Positions 52,625 through 62,900 of a stretch of 64,000 nucleotides of DNA are shown piece by piece. Each line of letters begins with the position of its first letter. Position 1 is the first letter of the stretch. This DNA is from an uncultured Bacilli bacterium (GTDB lineage: Bacteria; Bacillota_I; Bacilli_A; RF39; UBA660): NCBI GenBank assembly GCA_934088535.1, contig CAKOJC010000001.1, positions 1 through 64,000 of the forward strand. The letters are read 5' to 3'. The notes beneath the pieces are model-generated. The model was not told the DNA's origin. It worked only from the letters and a program-made list of their open reading frames with translations, and did no database searches. A program made the position numbers and the translations under genes.

Positions 52625-55168
52625 CTTTAAGATTATTTTTCTTAGTAAATCAAATGGTATAATTGAGAATGCTAAGATAATCATTATTTCAAATTCATAT
52701 ATAGTAAGTCCTGTTGTTCTAAATACTTCTCCTCCATAATATATGAGTATTATTTGAACTATTGCTATAAATGTTATGATAGCAATGAATACTTTATTTT
52801 TTAATATGTTAGATAATATGTTTAGTCTATAAGTTCTTGCATTAAAGGCGTTAAAGATTGCTATAAATATAAATAATCCAAAAAATGCTGTTAGTAGATA
52901 TTTATTTGATGGATCTACTCTATAGATTGAGCTTATAAATTTTGATTTTAAGAACCATATACATAAAATTGCTCCATATAAACCATTAAATAATATTTGA
53001 TTAGTCATATATTTATTGATTATTTTTTCGTTTCTCTTTTTAGGTGGTTCTTCCATGTATTCGTCTAGTGCTGGTTCGTATGAGAAAGCAAGTCCTGCGA
53101 GTGTGTCCATTACCATGTTAATCCATAACATTTGTATTATTGTTATTGGCGATAAAATTCCTATAAATGGGCCTATTATACTTAGAAGTACTGCGCATAT
53201 ATTAACACTTAGCTGAAATATTATGAATTTTCTTATACTTTTAAATATTGTTCTTCCATAAAGGATTGCGACTGAGATAGAAAGTATGTTATTATCAATT
53301 ATTACAATATCACTTGTTTCTTTTGCGATTTCAGTGCCACTACCCATGCTGAAACCTACATCTGCTCTTTTAAGTGCTGGAGCGTCGTTTATGCCATCTC
53401 CTGTCATACCAACAATTAAATCTAGTTCTTGAGCAAGTTTTACAAGTCTATTTTTATCTTGTGGAAAACTACGACTTAGTACTTTCAAATTAGGGAGTAT
53501 TCTTTTTACTTCTTCATCTGTCATGTTGTTAAATTCATCACTTGTTAATATCTTGTCAGTAGGACTAGTAATTATTTTTAATTCTTTAGCTATTGAAACA
53601 GCTGTGTTTTTAGCGTCCCCTGTTACCATTACTACTTGCACTTTGCCATTTTTTATCTTTCTTATACCTTCATATGCTTCTTTTCTGATGTTATCTTTTA
53701 AGAATACAAACCCTAGAAGTATATATGAATCAGAACTATTTTCTTTATAAGCTAGAGCTAGTGCTCTAATACCTTCGTTTGTCTTAGCATTTACATAGTT
53801 AGTTAGTTTTTCTTTGTTGATGAGTACTCTTACAGAATCATCACTTTTTTGGTATCTAGTACACTTCTCTAATATTTTTTCATAAGCTCCTTTTATGAAT
53901 ACAGTGCTTCCTTTATAGTTAGTTTCTACTGTTGAATATTTTAGTTTCGAATTGAATTCTTCTTTATTAATAATTTTGTATTCAGTTTTGTCATCTCTTC
54001 CAATGTATGAAAGAAGTGCCCTATCTGTTGTGTTTCCTCCTTCAGGAATTCCATTATTTAGAAATGAACTATTGTTGTAGACAAGTGACTGATAAAGTAA
54101 TTCATATTTGTTTGTTGATAACTTGTTTATATTTTTATATTCAGTAAGCTCTGCATCTGTGAATAACTCTACACTTAGTTTTCCTTCTGTTAATGTACCT
54201 GTTTTGTCTGTGAATAAAATGTTTAGAGAACCTGCTGTTTCTATACCAACAAGTTTTCTTACAAGTACATTTCTTTTAAGAAGCCTTTTCATATTAGATG
54301 AGAGAACTAATGTTATCATCATTGGAAGGCCTTCTGGAACTGCCATTACTACTACTGCCACACTAAGAGTTAAAGCATAAAGAAGATGAGCTGAAAAGTC
54401 TTTGAATTCTAATATTTTAGATAAATTAAAATTGTTTGAAACTACTACTGCATTAAACATATATGATATAAGTATTAAAAGAGCAGCAGTATATCCTAGT
54501 TTACTTATTTGTCCTGCTAGAACTCTAAGTCTTGATTTTAATGGACTCTCTGTTGGTTTTTCTTGAATATCATTTGCAATTTTACCATAAAAAGTTTTAT
54601 CTCCAACATTAGTTACTTCTATGGTAGCAGTCTTGTCAGTTACGATTGAACCCATATAAATATTATCATTAACAGACGCGTGTCTTTCTTTTGTTTCTCC
54701 TGTAAGAATACTTTCATCTATATAAAGTTCACCTTTTATAATCATTGAATCTGCTGGTACTTTATCTCCACTTTCAAGATAAACTATGTCCCCTACTACT
54801 AGCTCATCAATATTAATAATTTCTTTCTTTGAATTTCTTAAGACTTTTACTTTTATAATTGAATTTTCTTCGTTAAGTTTTTCAAATGCTTTTTCACTAC
54901 CATATTCTGATAAAGTTGAAATAATGGTCGCTAAAAAGATAGCTATAAATATACCTACTGTTTCATAAATATCTGAATCTTTAAATAGAAATATTACTTT
55001 TATAGCTAGTGCAATTAATAATATTTTTATAATTGGATCGCTTAAAGATTCAAAAACTAGTTTTATAAATGAATTTTTATTTTTAGAAGTTAACTTGTTA
55101 CTCCCATATTTGTTTCTTCTATTTATTACTTCTTTACTACTTAGTCCTGTTTTAATATTTGTTCTCAT
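52598..55168 (-). CDS. P-type calcium-transporting ATPase (P2 family)
   Basis: 856 residues from ATG 55168, preceded by AGAGGA; an upstream ATG at 55195 has no RBS. Motifs: TGETKE in the actuator domain, VPEGLP in TM4 (typical of P2A/P2B Ca2+ pumps), the phosphorylation site DKTGTLTEG and the hinge GDGINDAP. About ten TM helices, and a C-terminal region of four. The Glu of TM4 PEGL plus NMVMDTLA in TM6 are calcium-site residues of the family. Exports Ca2+ (or Mn2+) from the cytoplasm. Confidence 0.93.
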   Translation of the reverse strand: MRTNIKTGLSSKEVINRRNKYGSNKLTSKNKNSFIKLVFESLSDPIIKILLIALAIKVIFLFKDSDIYETVGIFIAIFLATIISTLSEYGSEKAFEKLNEENSIIKVKVLRNSKKEIINIDELVVGDIVYLESGDKVPADSMIIKGELYIDESILTGETKERHASVNDNIYMGSIVTDKTATIEVTNVGDKTFYGKIANDIQEKPTESPLKSRLRVLAGQISKLGYTAALLILISYMFNAVVVSNNFNLSKILEFKDFSAHLLYALTLSVAVVVMAVPEGLPMMITLVLSSNMKRLLKRNVLVRKLVGIETAGSLNILFTDKTGTLTEGKLSVELFTDAELTEYKNINKLSTNKYELLYQSLVYNNSSFLNNGIPEGGNTTDRALLSYIGRDDKTEYKIINKEEFNSKLKYSTVETNYKGSTVFIKGAYEKILEKCTRYQKSDDSVRVLINKEKLTNYVNAKTNEGIRALALAYKENSSDSYILLGFVFLKDNIRKEAYEGIRKIKNGKVQVVMVTGDAKNTAVSIAKELKIITSPTDKILTSDEFNNMTDEEVKRILPNLKVLSRSFPQDKNRLVKLAQELDLIVGMTGDGINDAPALKRADVGFSMGSGTEIAKETSDIVIIDNNILSISVAILYGRTIFKSIRKFIIFQLSVNICAVLLSIIGPFIGILSPITIIQMLWINMVMDTLAGLAFSYEPALDEYMEEPPKKRNEKIINKYMTNQILFNGLYGAILCIWFLKSKFISSIYRVDPSNKYLLTAFFGLFIFIAIFNAFNARTYRLNILSNILKNKVFIAIITFIAIVQIILIYYGGEVFRTTGLTIYEFEIMIILAFSIIPFDLLRKIILKKNKITRNI

Positions 55169-55202
55169 AGTTCCTCTAGTAAAGTTTATTAACATATAAA
55201 AG

Positions 55203-55225
55203 AAAAAATACCAATTAAGGTATTT
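55203..55225 (-). terminator. intrinsic terminator
   Basis: AAATACC/GGTATTT stem followed by T's on the minus strand, at the end of the ABC gene. Confidence 0.85.
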
Positions 55226-56900
55226 AACTTATTTCTTTATATAATTCATTAGTTTTTGACAGTTCTTCATGAGTACCTGTTGCTTGCAATATACCATTAT
55301 CTATAAGAACTATGTTGTCTACTGACTTTAATACTTTTTTATCTCTAGATATAATCATAATTGTATGATTCTTTTTCTTTTCTCTTAATATCTTCATTAT
55401 ATTATTTCTGTTTTCTTTATCTAGTGTCTCAATTATTTCATCAAATAAATATATTTTTGTATCTTTAAGTAATACTCTTGCGATAGCTAAAAGCCTTTTT
55501 TGTGATGAAGATAAAAGTTTAGTATCATTTTTAATAATAGTGTCATATCCTTTTTCAAGATTCATTATGGCATCATGTATACCTACTTGCTTACATACAT
55601 TTTCTATTTCTTCATCAGTTTTACCTAGCATAGATAGATTATCTTTGATGCTGCAATTAAAGAAGAATGGGCTTTTTCTTGCGATAGAAACAAGATTATA
55701 ATAATTTGAATCACTTATAGAAGCTATATCTATTCCATCAATCATTATACTTCCTTGTATTTGTCTATTCATTTTCATAAGTAAATCAAATACACCTGTT
55801 TTACCACTACCAGTTTTACCTGTTACAGCTGTGATTGAGTTTGGTTTTACTTCTATACTGAAATCATTAAGCATTGGATCATGTCTATATCCATAAAGTA
55901 CATGATTGAACTGAATATGTCCTTTTGAATCTTCTATAGTTACATCATTTTCATTATTTTCTTTAGCGTATTCAAATAATTTATTCATTCTTTGAAGTGA
56001 TATTTTGAAATTTTTATATTCTAAATTCATTGTAGATAATAATGAAAAATCATCTATTATTTTTTGATAATAACTATATATTACAAGTAGAATTCCTAAT
56101 TCCATTCTACCTTTTGCGATTTCGTATACTCCGTAGATGAATACCGCTAGTCTTAAAATTTCAAACACATAAACAGAAACTATATTTATAGCATAGTATA
56201 TAACAGTATATTTCTTATTTGATTGAACATATTTATTTGTTTCACTATTTACTTTGCTATTAATGTTTTTACCAAGGTTAAATCCTTTTATTTCTTTTAT
56301 TCCTGTGAATACATCATTTACTGCGCTTGTTTTTTTATCGTAATTTTCTTTTCTTTCTTTATTAAAAGCTTGTATTTTGTTACCTGAAATAATTATAAAA
56401 ATCAACACTATAATTGAAAAAGCTAATGTTATTAAGAATAAGGTAATATTTACACTAAAGAAATAATAGTAAATAACAGAGAACTCTAGTATTTGAATTA
56501 CTCTATAAATACCATTTGTTATAAAACTACAAATAATATCTATATCAGAACTCATTATATTTAAATATTCTCCTGCACTAAATCTTGATAAACTAAATAT
56601 TGAATTATCATTAGTATTTTGAAGACCTATACTAGTACTTTCTTTGTATATTTTATTATAAACATTGTAGAAAGTATACTGTCTAATATATTCAAATAAT
56701 TTATAAATACTTATTGAAATTATATAAATTATTAATATATTAATTGCTCTTTGATAAGAAGTTGCTGATATAGCATTTACAGTTTCACTATATAATATTG
56801 GATTTAATAAAAGAATTGCTCTTAGTACTATACATACTAAGGCCTCTATAATAATTTCTTTTTTTGATTTTTTTAGTATTCTTTTTATATAATTTTTCAT
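55224..56900 (-). CDS. ABC exporter half-transporter with degenerate ATPase motifs
   Basis: 558 residues: six TM helices (to ~300) and a nucleotide-binding domain. Walker A GKTGSGKTG and Walker B IYLFDE remain, but the Q-loop reads ARKSPFFF (Lys for Gln), the signature is LSSSQ rather than LSGGQ, and the switch region is IISRDKK with no His. Such a domain usually hydrolyses ATP poorly and works only as half of a heterodimer; no partner gene is adjacent. RBS AGGGATT. Exported substrate unknown. Confidence 0.85.
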   Translation of the reverse strand: MKNYIKRILKKSKKEIIIEALVCIVLRAILLLNPILYSETVNAISATSYQRAINILIIYIISISIYKLFEYIRQYTFYNVYNKIYKESTSIGLQNTNDNSIFSLSRFSAGEYLNIMSSDIDIICSFITNGIYRVIQILEFSVIYYYFFSVNITLFLITLAFSIIVLIFIIISGNKIQAFNKERKENYDKKTSAVNDVFTGIKEIKGFNLGKNINSKVNSETNKYVQSNKKYTVIYYAINIVSVYVFEILRLAVFIYGVYEIAKGRMELGILLVIYSYYQKIIDDFSLLSTMNLEYKNFKISLQRMNKLFEYAKENNENDVTIEDSKGHIQFNHVLYGYRHDPMLNDFSIEVKPNSITAVTGKTGSGKTGVFDLLMKMNRQIQGSIMIDGIDIASISDSNYYNLVSIARKSPFFFNCSIKDNLSMLGKTDEEIENVCKQVGIHDAIMNLEKGYDTIIKNDTKLLSSSQKRLLAIARVLLKDTKIYLFDEIIETLDKENRNNIMKILREKKKNHTIMIISRDKKVLKSVDNIVLIDNGILQATGTHEELSKTNELYKEIS

Positions 56901-57015
56901 ATTTAATCCCTACTTTACTATAATAATTATATCATTCAGTAAATAAATTACAAGTTTGATTTAAAATATATTTTTTTGTGAAATTTTATGGTAAAATGTT
57001 TGTAGAGGTTTTAGT

Positions 57016-57504
57016 ATGGAAAGAATAGATAAAAATAATTATTATTTAGATATTGCAGAAGCAACTTTAGAAAGAGCTACTTGTCTTAGAAAAAAATGGG
57101 GGGCTGTAATAGTTAAGAATGATGAAATTATATCTACAGGTTATAATGGTGCTCCTCGTGGTAGAAAGAATTGTGATGACTTAGGTTATTGTGTTCGTGA
57201 GAAACTAAATATTCCTCGTGGAGAAAGATATGAATTATGTAGAAGTGTTCATGCAGAGCAAAATGCTATAATATCTGCTCCTAGAAAAGATATGATTGGT
57301 GCAACATTATATATGGTTGGAAAAGATTCTAAAACTGGTGAGTATGTAGAGAATTCTTCAAGTTGTTCTATGTGCAAAAGAGTTGTTATTAACAGTGGAA
57401 TAACAAAAGTAATCGTTAGAGATAGTAAAGATAAATATAGAGAAATAGATGTTCAAGATTGGATAAATAATGATGAAAGTCTTGATGGAAAATTAGGATA
57501 TTAG
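57016..57504 (+). CDS. dCMP deaminase (ComEB-like)
   Basis: 162 residues. The zinc site is in VHAEQNAI and SCSMCKR (HAE and CxxC); the N-terminal GYNGAPRG and CVREK blocks are typical of dCMP deaminases. It makes dUMP for thymidylate synthesis. The usual PC-x2-C is SC-x2-C here. RBS AGAGG, and the operon continues into the glycosyltransferase gene 12 bp later. Confidence 0.9.
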   Translation: MERIDKNNYYLDIAEATLERATCLRKKWGAVIVKNDEIISTGYNGAPRGRKNCDDLGYCVREKLNIPRGERYELCRSVHAEQNAIISAPRKDMIGATLYMVGKDSKTGEYVENSSSCSMCKRVVINSGITKVIVRDSKDKYREIDVQDWINNDESLDGKLGY

Positions 57505-57516
57505 GAGTAAGATTAA

Positions 57517-58443
57517 ATGAAATTAGATATTATTGTACCTGCATATAATGAAGAAGAAAATATTTTTAACTTCTATGATGCAGTTAATGAAGCATTAAAA
57601 GGAATTAAACACAACTTTATTTTTGTAGATGATGGATCAAAGGATAAAACACTACAAAGATTAAAAGAATTACATAAAAAAGATGACGAGTGTGTAAAAA
57701 TTGTTAGTTTTTCAAAGAATTTTGGAAAAGAAGCTGCGATGTATGCAGGATTTTTACATTCTAAAGCAGAGTTTACTTGTATAATAGATTGTGATTTACA
57801 ACAGGATCCATCTTATCTTGTAAAAATGTATAAATTTTTAAGAGAAAATGATCAATATGATGCTGTTTGTATGTGTCAAAAACAAAAAGAAAAAAGAGGA
57901 CTTCAAAGAATGTTCTATAAGTTAATGGGTAAACTTTCAAATATGGAAATAGTTGATGGGGCATCTGATTTTAGAATGTTTAGAAGAAATGTTGTAGATG
58001 CTATACTTGAAATGAGTGAAAGAAATAGATTTTCTAAAGGTATATTTAGTTATGTAGGTTTTAGAACTTATTATGATTCATATAAAGTTAAAGAAAGAAA
58101 AGCTGGAGTTTCTAAATGGAATAAACTTAAACTTCTTAATTATGCTTTTGATGGTATAGTTAGTTTTAGTACTAAACCACTTAGATTTGCGACATATACT
58201 GGTGTTCTTACTAGTTTTATAGCATTTATATACTTAATAGTTATACTTGTTAAAACATTTACTACTGGAGTAGATACTCCTGGATATGCATCTTTAATGT
58301 GCGTAATGTTATTCTTGGGAGGTATTCAATTAATATTCTTAGGAATTATTGGTGAGTACTTAGGAAAAACATATAACGAAACTAAGAGAAGACCAATATT
58401 TATTGCTCGTGAACGTATAGGTTTTGATGAGGATTTCTTATAA
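57517..58443 (+). CDS. GT2 glycosyltransferase (GtrB/undecaprenyl-phosphate type)
   Basis: 308 residues. GT-A landmarks: IVPAYNEEENI, FVDDGSKDKT, and the metal-binding IIDCDLQQDP. Two C-terminal TM helices (~230-252 and ~262-285) match GtrB/DPM1-like enzymes, which transfer a sugar from a nucleotide donor to undecaprenyl phosphate on the inner face. RBS AGGAG. The next gene is a GtrA-like flippase candidate, the classic pairing for cell-wall or LTA glycosylation. Confidence 0.9.
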   Translation: MKLDIIVPAYNEEENIFNFYDAVNEALKGIKHNFIFVDDGSKDKTLQRLKELHKKDDECVKIVSFSKNFGKEAAMYAGFLHSKAEFTCIIDCDLQQDPSYLVKMYKFLRENDQYDAVCMCQKQKEKRGLQRMFYKLMGKLSNMEIVDGASDFRMFRRNVVDAILEMSERNRFSKGIFSYVGFRTYYDSYKVKERKAGVSKWNKLKLLNYAFDGIVSFSTKPLRFATYTGVLTSFIAFIYLIVILVKTFTTGVDTPGYASLMCVMLFLGGIQLIFLGIIGEYLGKTYNETKRRPIFIARERIGFDEDFL

Positions 58444-58444
58444 T

Positions 58445-58876
58445 ATGAAAAAGTTATTAAAAAAAGTTTGGAATTTATATAAAAAGTATGAAGAAATAAT
58501 AAATTATTTAATTGTTGGTGGATTAACTACTGTTGTTAGTCTTGGAACTTATTATTTCTGTGTATATACATTCTTAGACCCAGAAAATGCTTTTCAATTA
58601 CAACTTGCTAATATTATTTCTTGGATATGCTGTGTTACATTTGCATATTTTGCTAATAGAATATTCGTATTTAAGAGTAAAAGAAAAGATAAGTTAAAAG
58701 AAGCTGCTAGTTTCTATGGTTCTAGAATAGCTACACTTCTTATGGATATGGGTATTATGTTTGTATTTGTTACACTGCTTCATTTTAATGATAAAATTAT
58801 GAAGTTAGTAGTTCAAGTTGTTGTTACAATATTAAACTATGTACTTAGTAAATTATTAGTGTTTAAGAAAAAATAA
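58445..58876 (+). CDS. GtrA-family membrane protein
   Basis: 143 residues from ATG 58445, just after the GT2 stop; an overlapping ATG at 58424 is less likely. Four TM helices (NYLIVGGLTTVVSLGTYYF, IISWICCVTFAYFANR, SRIATLLMDMGIMFVF, VVQVVVTILNYVLSKLLVF). This is the GtrA pattern, thought to flip undecaprenyl-phosphate-linked sugars. Works with the GT2 enzyme. Confidence 0.9.
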   Translation: MKKLLKKVWNLYKKYEEIINYLIVGGLTTVVSLGTYYFCVYTFLDPENAFQLQLANIISWICCVTFAYFANRIFVFKSKRKDKLKEAASFYGSRIATLLMDMGIMFVFVTLLHFNDKIMKLVVQVVVTILNYVLSKLLVFKKK

Positions 58877-58899
58877 AACTCTTTAAAAGAGTTTTTTAT
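58876..58899. terminator. convergent intrinsic terminator
   Basis: AAACTC/GAGTTT stem (extendable) followed by T's, between the GtrA gene and tsaD. Confidence 0.75.
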
Positions 58900-59909
58900 T
58901 TTATGTTAGTAAGTTGTATATTACTTTGAGCGTTAATACTTAATGGAGCAAATTTATTATTCTTATATAGAATGTATGCTGCTGCTCCTATCATTGCTGC
59001 ATTATCTGTGCAGTATTTTTTTTCTGGCATATGCATAGTAACTCCAATACTTTCGCACATTTCTTTTAATGATTCTCTTATGTGTGAATTACTTGCAACT
59101 CCTCCACTAATTAATAAAGTTTTTAAATTATATTTAAGTAATGCTTTTTTAGTTTTATCTACTAGATGTGTTGTAACACAGTCTTGGAATGATCTAGCTA
59201 GGTCTTGTTTATTTATTTCATTACCTCTTTGATGTTCATTATGAACTAGATTATTGCAGTGACTTTTTATACCGCTAAAACTAAAATTGAATGAATCATC
59301 ATTAAGTATATTTGGCATTTTATATGTAGGTTTTCCTTCTAACGCATATTTTTCTACATTTGGTCCTCCTGGATATGGAAGGTCTAGTATTCTTGCGACT
59401 TTATCATATGCTTCACCTATTGCATCGTCTAGTGTTTGGCCTAGATATTTAAATGAATCTTCTGTTTCCATTAGTATTAAGTCAGTATGTCCACCTGAGA
59501 CTATAAGAGATAATAGAGGGTATTCTAGAGTGTTTCCTATCATATTAGCATATATGTGTCCCATCATATGATTTACTGCTATAAAAGGCTTATTATATAT
59601 AAATGATAGAGCTTTAGTTGCTTCTACTCCTACTAAAAGACTTCCAAGTAAACCCGGTGCATAAGTACAGGCAAACGCATCCATATCATCTAATTTCATA
59701 TTTGCTTTTTCTAAACACTCATCTATTACCATAGTTATATTTTCTAAATGTAGACGACTAGCAACCTCTGGAACTACTCCTCCATATTTAGTATGGACAT
59801 CTATTTGTGAATTAATTACTGTAGCTATATCTTCTTTTCCATTTTTAATTATGCTTACACTTGTTTCATCGCAAGAAGACTCTACTGCTAAAATATATAC
59901 ATCTTTCAT
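58896..59909 (-). CDS. tsaD: tRNA N6-threonylcarbamoyladenosine transferase
   Basis: 337 residues, normal length. ESSCDETSVS at the N-terminus, metal-binding HMMGH (~residue 117), SGGHTDL and SGGVASN are family hallmarks. With TsaB and TsaE it adds threonylcarbamoyl to A37 of ANN-decoding tRNAs. Its ATG is the last of the tsaB-rimI-tsaD operon, joined to rimI by a TAATG overlap. TsaE and TsaC are not in the window. Confidence 0.97.
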   Translation of the reverse strand: MKDVYILAVESSCDETSVSIIKNGKEDIATVINSQIDVHTKYGGVVPEVASRLHLENITMVIDECLEKANMKLDDMDAFACTYAPGLLGSLLVGVEATKALSFIYNKPFIAVNHMMGHIYANMIGNTLEYPLLSLIVSGGHTDLILMETEDSFKYLGQTLDDAIGEAYDKVARILDLPYPGGPNVEKYALEGKPTYKMPNILNDDSFNFSFSGIKSHCNNLVHNEHQRGNEINKQDLARSFQDCVTTHLVDKTKKALLKYNLKTLLISGGVASNSHIRESLKEMCESIGVTMHMPEKKYCTDNAAMIGAAAYILYKNNKFAPLSINAQSNIQLTNIK

Positions 59910-60241
59910 TATTTCACCTTTTCCATTATTATAGCTGTATCTTCTCCATAGTATCTATCTCTTAAACTTATTTCTTTAAAGCCAAGTTTATTATATAGTC
60001 TTATTGCTTCATCATTGTGCTCATTTACTTCAAGCATTATTCTACTATAGTCTTCTTTATTAAACATTTCTTCCATTAGAGAAGTAGCTATTCCTTGTTT
60101 TCTATTTTCTTCATTTACAAATATATTCATTATATCTATAACACCATCTACTAGTCTTATTTCTAAATATCCAAGTACTTTATCGTTATCTATGTAATTA
60201 TAAACTGAATCAGTATCGCTTAATATTTCTTTTTCTATCAT
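59909..60241 (-). CDS. rimI: RimI-like GNAT acetyltransferase, short
   Basis: 110 residues. Acetyl-CoA motif A is present (RKQGIATSLM), as are the later NEHNDEAIRLYNKLGF and a C-terminal Met. RimI proteins usually have ~145-160 residues; here the first ~40 (alpha-1 and alpha-2) are mostly missing, although the frame is intact and overlaps its neighbours by one base on each side. Family role: N-terminal acetylation of ribosomal protein S18. Confidence 0.85.
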   Translation of the reverse strand: MIEKEILSDTDSVYNYIDNDKVLGYLEIRLVDGVIDIMNIFVNEENRKQGIATSLMEEMFNKEDYSRIMLEVNEHNDEAIRLYNKLGFKEISLRDRYYGEDTAIIMEKVK

Positions 60242-60786
60242 TATTTTTCTACCTCTATTTTCTTTATATAGTTTGCTTTTATATGATGTGGATTTTCACT
60301 ATCAAATTTGTCTACATATTCTATTATTTTGTTTATATCTAGTTTGTGTTCTACTTCAGTATATTTATATGGATTTTCTTCTTTGTATGTTTCTTCTATG
60401 ATTGTGTTATTATCTTTATCAAATGCACATATATAGTAACCCTTGTTGTCTTCTATAACTGCCATTTTATCTTCTTTTAAGTCACTACTTATTAAGTATA
60501 CTTTTAAACTTGATATTGTATGTACCTTTAGATTTAATGCGTATGCGATGGTTTTAGCAATTGAAAGACCTATTCTTATGCCTGTGAAACTACCTGGTCC
60601 GTTTACTACTACTACTTCATCTAAGTCTTTAACATTTAGATTATTTTCTTTAAATATTTCTTCTATCATAGGCATTGTATATATTGAATGACTATATTCA
60701 CTTTCTTTTGTTTTAATGAATAGATTATCTTTTGTTTTAAGTGCAATTGTTATTAATTCAGTATGTGTATCAATAAATAAAATCAT
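60241..60786 (-). CDS. tsaB: TsaB, t6A synthesis scaffold
   Basis: 181 residues. Starts FIDTHTELITIAL (ASKHA-fold beta-1 hairpin), with GPGSFTGIRIGLSIAK, the family motif. It is shorter than TsaB of many bacteria (~220), lacking part of the C-terminal lobe. It dimerises with TsaD and supports t6A formation. RBS GAGGAG. First gene of the operon. Confidence 0.92.
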   Translation of the reverse strand: MILFIDTHTELITIALKTKDNLFIKTKESEYSHSIYTMPMIEEIFKENNLNVKDLDEVVVVNGPGSFTGIRIGLSIAKTIAYALNLKVHTISSLKVYLISSDLKEDKMAVIEDNKGYYICAFDKDNNTIIEETYKEENPYKYTEVEHKLDINKIIEYVDKFDSENPHHIKANYIKKIEVEK

Positions 60787-60881
60787 AATACTCCTCTTTT
60801 CTTGTTATATTATATCACTTTCAATATATTATTTTTAGTATTTTTAGTTTATTTGTCTTCTTGCTTGATTAGGTATTATAC

Positions 60882-60908
60882 CAAAAGAAAAAGAGTATTT
60901 CTACTCTT
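60882..60908 (-). terminator. intrinsic terminator
   Basis: AAGAGTA/TACTCTT stem and T-rich tail on the minus strand, overlapping the ftsH stop codon. Confidence 0.85.
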
Positions 60909-62883
60909 CAGTTTCTTTTTTAGAAGTTTTTGTTTTCTTTGATTTAGTTTCTTCGTTGTTTTCAGTTGATTCTTTAGCTTCTTTTTCTTCTTTAATGTCT
61001 TCTTCAATTAGATCAGACATTTTTTCTTCTCTTTTAATTTTAATATCACTATTTGCTTCTACTAAATCTTCTATTTCTTCTTTAGTTAGTGTTTCTTTAG
61101 TCATTAGAGTTTCTGCTAAAACGTCTACTAATTTTTTATGAGTTCTTAGTATTTCTTTAGCTTTCTCATAACATTCATCTATAATCTTTCTAACTTCTTG
61201 ATCTATTTCATGTGCTACTTGATCTGAGAAGTTTTTAGTTTGATTGTAATCTCTTCCTAAGAATACACTTTCGCTTCTATGTTCTAATTGAACTGGTCCT
61301 AATGAAGACATACCATATTCAGTTACCATACTTCTTGCTATTTTAGTAGCTCTCTTGAAGTCATCACTTGCTCCTGTTGATTGTTCATGACAATACATTT
61401 CTTCACTAACACGACCTGAAAGTAATGTTATGATTTGTTCTTCTAATTCGTCTTTAGTATATACAAGCGTTCTTTCTTCTTTTGGTAACATTTGTGTATA
61501 TCCACCAGCCATACCACGAGGTATGATTGTTATCTTATGTACTTCTTCTCCATTTGGAAGTACGATACCACTTACTGCATGTCCAGCTTCATGATATGAA
61601 ACTATTTTCTTTTCATAGTCTGTTACTTTTCTGCTTGTTTTAGCTGGTCCCATTAATACTCTATCACTAGCTTCATCTATTTCATCCATAGTGATTGCTT
61701 CTTTATTTCTTCTTACTGCTAGAAGTGCTGCTTCATTTAGTAAGTTTTCTAAGTCTGCTCCTGAGTATCCTGGAGTTCTTTCAGCTATATGTTTTAATTT
61801 AACTTCTTTTGCAAGTATTTTATTTTTAGCATGTACTTTTAGTATTTCTTCTCTTTCTTTTACATCTGGTCTTCCAACTGTTACTTGTCTATCAAATCTT
61901 CCTGGACGAAGTAATGCTGGGTCTAATACATCTGGTCTATTTGTTGCAGCTATGATTATGATTCCTTCGTTTTCACTGAAACCATCCATTTCTGAAAGTA
62001 ATTGGTTAAGTGTTTGTTCTCTTTCATCGTGTCCTCCACCTAAGCCTGTTCCTCTTTCACGTCCTACTGCATCTATTTCATCTATAAATATTAAGCATGG
62101 TGCTGTTTGTTTAGCTTGTTTGAACATATCTCTTACACGGGATGCTCCTACACCTACGAATAATTCTACAAAGTCTGAACCACTTATGTAAAAGAATGGT
62201 ACTTTTGCTTCTCCAGCTACTGCTTTTGCTAGTAATGTTTTACCTGTTCCTGGAGGACCTACTAATAATACACCTTTTGGAATTCTTGCTCCCATTTTAG
62301 TGAATTTTTTAGGATTTTTTAAGAAATCTATTAATTCTTGAACTTCTTCTTTTTCTTCTTTAAGTCCAGCTACATCTTTGAATGTTTTAGTTCCACCGTC
62401 TTCTGATAATTTAGCTCTGCTCTTAGAGAAATCAAACGTTCCTTTACCATTGTTACCCATTTTGATAAGCATCATGTAGATGAATACTCCAAATATAATG
62501 ATTGGTACAATATTGAATAGTACTGATAGCCATACACTATTTTCTGGGTTTGTATTTGTTTCAACTTTTAAGTTATACTTTTCAGCATTTTCATATATTG
62601 TTGAAATTACTGTATCTGTATAGGGTACTTGAACAGTGAATGTTTCTCCTTTTTTGTATCCTTCTAATTTACCTGTTAGTATATATACTCCTGAACTACT
62701 TTTTGGTGTTACATTTAATTCTGTAACTTTTCCACTACTTAGTTCTGTTGTAAATTGATTATAATCTAATTTATTTATTTTAGTTCCTGCTGTATTTATG
62801 AATAAATATGTACCAAATACTACAATCATAAGTATTAAGTAAGGCATAAAATTCATAGTTTTTTTACTCTTTTTTATATTCAT
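60901..62883 (-). CDS. ftsH: ATP-dependent zinc metalloprotease FtsH
   Basis: 660 residues. TM helices at ~13-29 and ~117-139 flank a periplasmic-side domain. AAA module: Walker A GPPGTGKT (209-216), Walker [14 protein letters not shown], second region of homology ending RPGRFDRQV. Protease module: HEAGH zinc site. The C-terminal ~40 residues are Lys/Glu-rich. It degrades misfolded and regulatory membrane proteins in a hexamer. RBS AAGGAAGAG; follows tilS by 17 bp. Confidence 0.98.
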   Translation of the reverse strand: MNIKKSKKTMNFMPYLILMIVVFGTYLFINTAGTKINKLDYNQFTTELSSGKVTELNVTPKSSSGVYILTGKLEGYKKGETFTVQVPYTDTVISTIYENAEKYNLKVETNTNPENSVWLSVLFNIVPIIIFGVFIYMMLIKMGNNGKGTFDFSKSRAKLSEDGGTKTFKDVAGLKEEKEEVQELIDFLKNPKKFTKMGARIPKGVLLVGPPGTGKTLLAKAVAGEAKVPFFYISGSDFVELFVGVGASRVRDMFKQAKQTAPCLIFIDEIDAVGRERGTGLGGGHDEREQTLNQLLSEMDGFSENEGIIIIAATNRPDVLDPALLRPGRFDRQVTVGRPDVKEREEILKVHAKNKILAKEVKLKHIAERTPGYSGADLENLLNEAALLAVRRNKEAITMDEIDEASDRVLMGPAKTSRKVTDYEKKIVSYHEAGHAVSGIVLPNGEEVHKITIIPRGMAGGYTQMLPKEERTLVYTKDELEEQIITLLSGRVSEEMYCHEQSTGASDDFKRATKIARSMVTEYGMSSLGPVQLEHRSESVFLGRDYNQTKNFSDQVAHEIDQEVRKIIDECYEKAKEILRTHKKLVDVLAETLMTKETLTKEEIEDLVEANSDIKIKREEKMSDLIEEDIKEEKEAKESTENNEETKSKKTKTSKKETEE

Positions 62884-62900
62884 TTTTCTCTTCCTTTCTT

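Noticed and set aside
61691..62191. 166-residue ORF opposite ftsH
   Set aside because: Shadow of the conserved AAA region of ftsH; no RBS.
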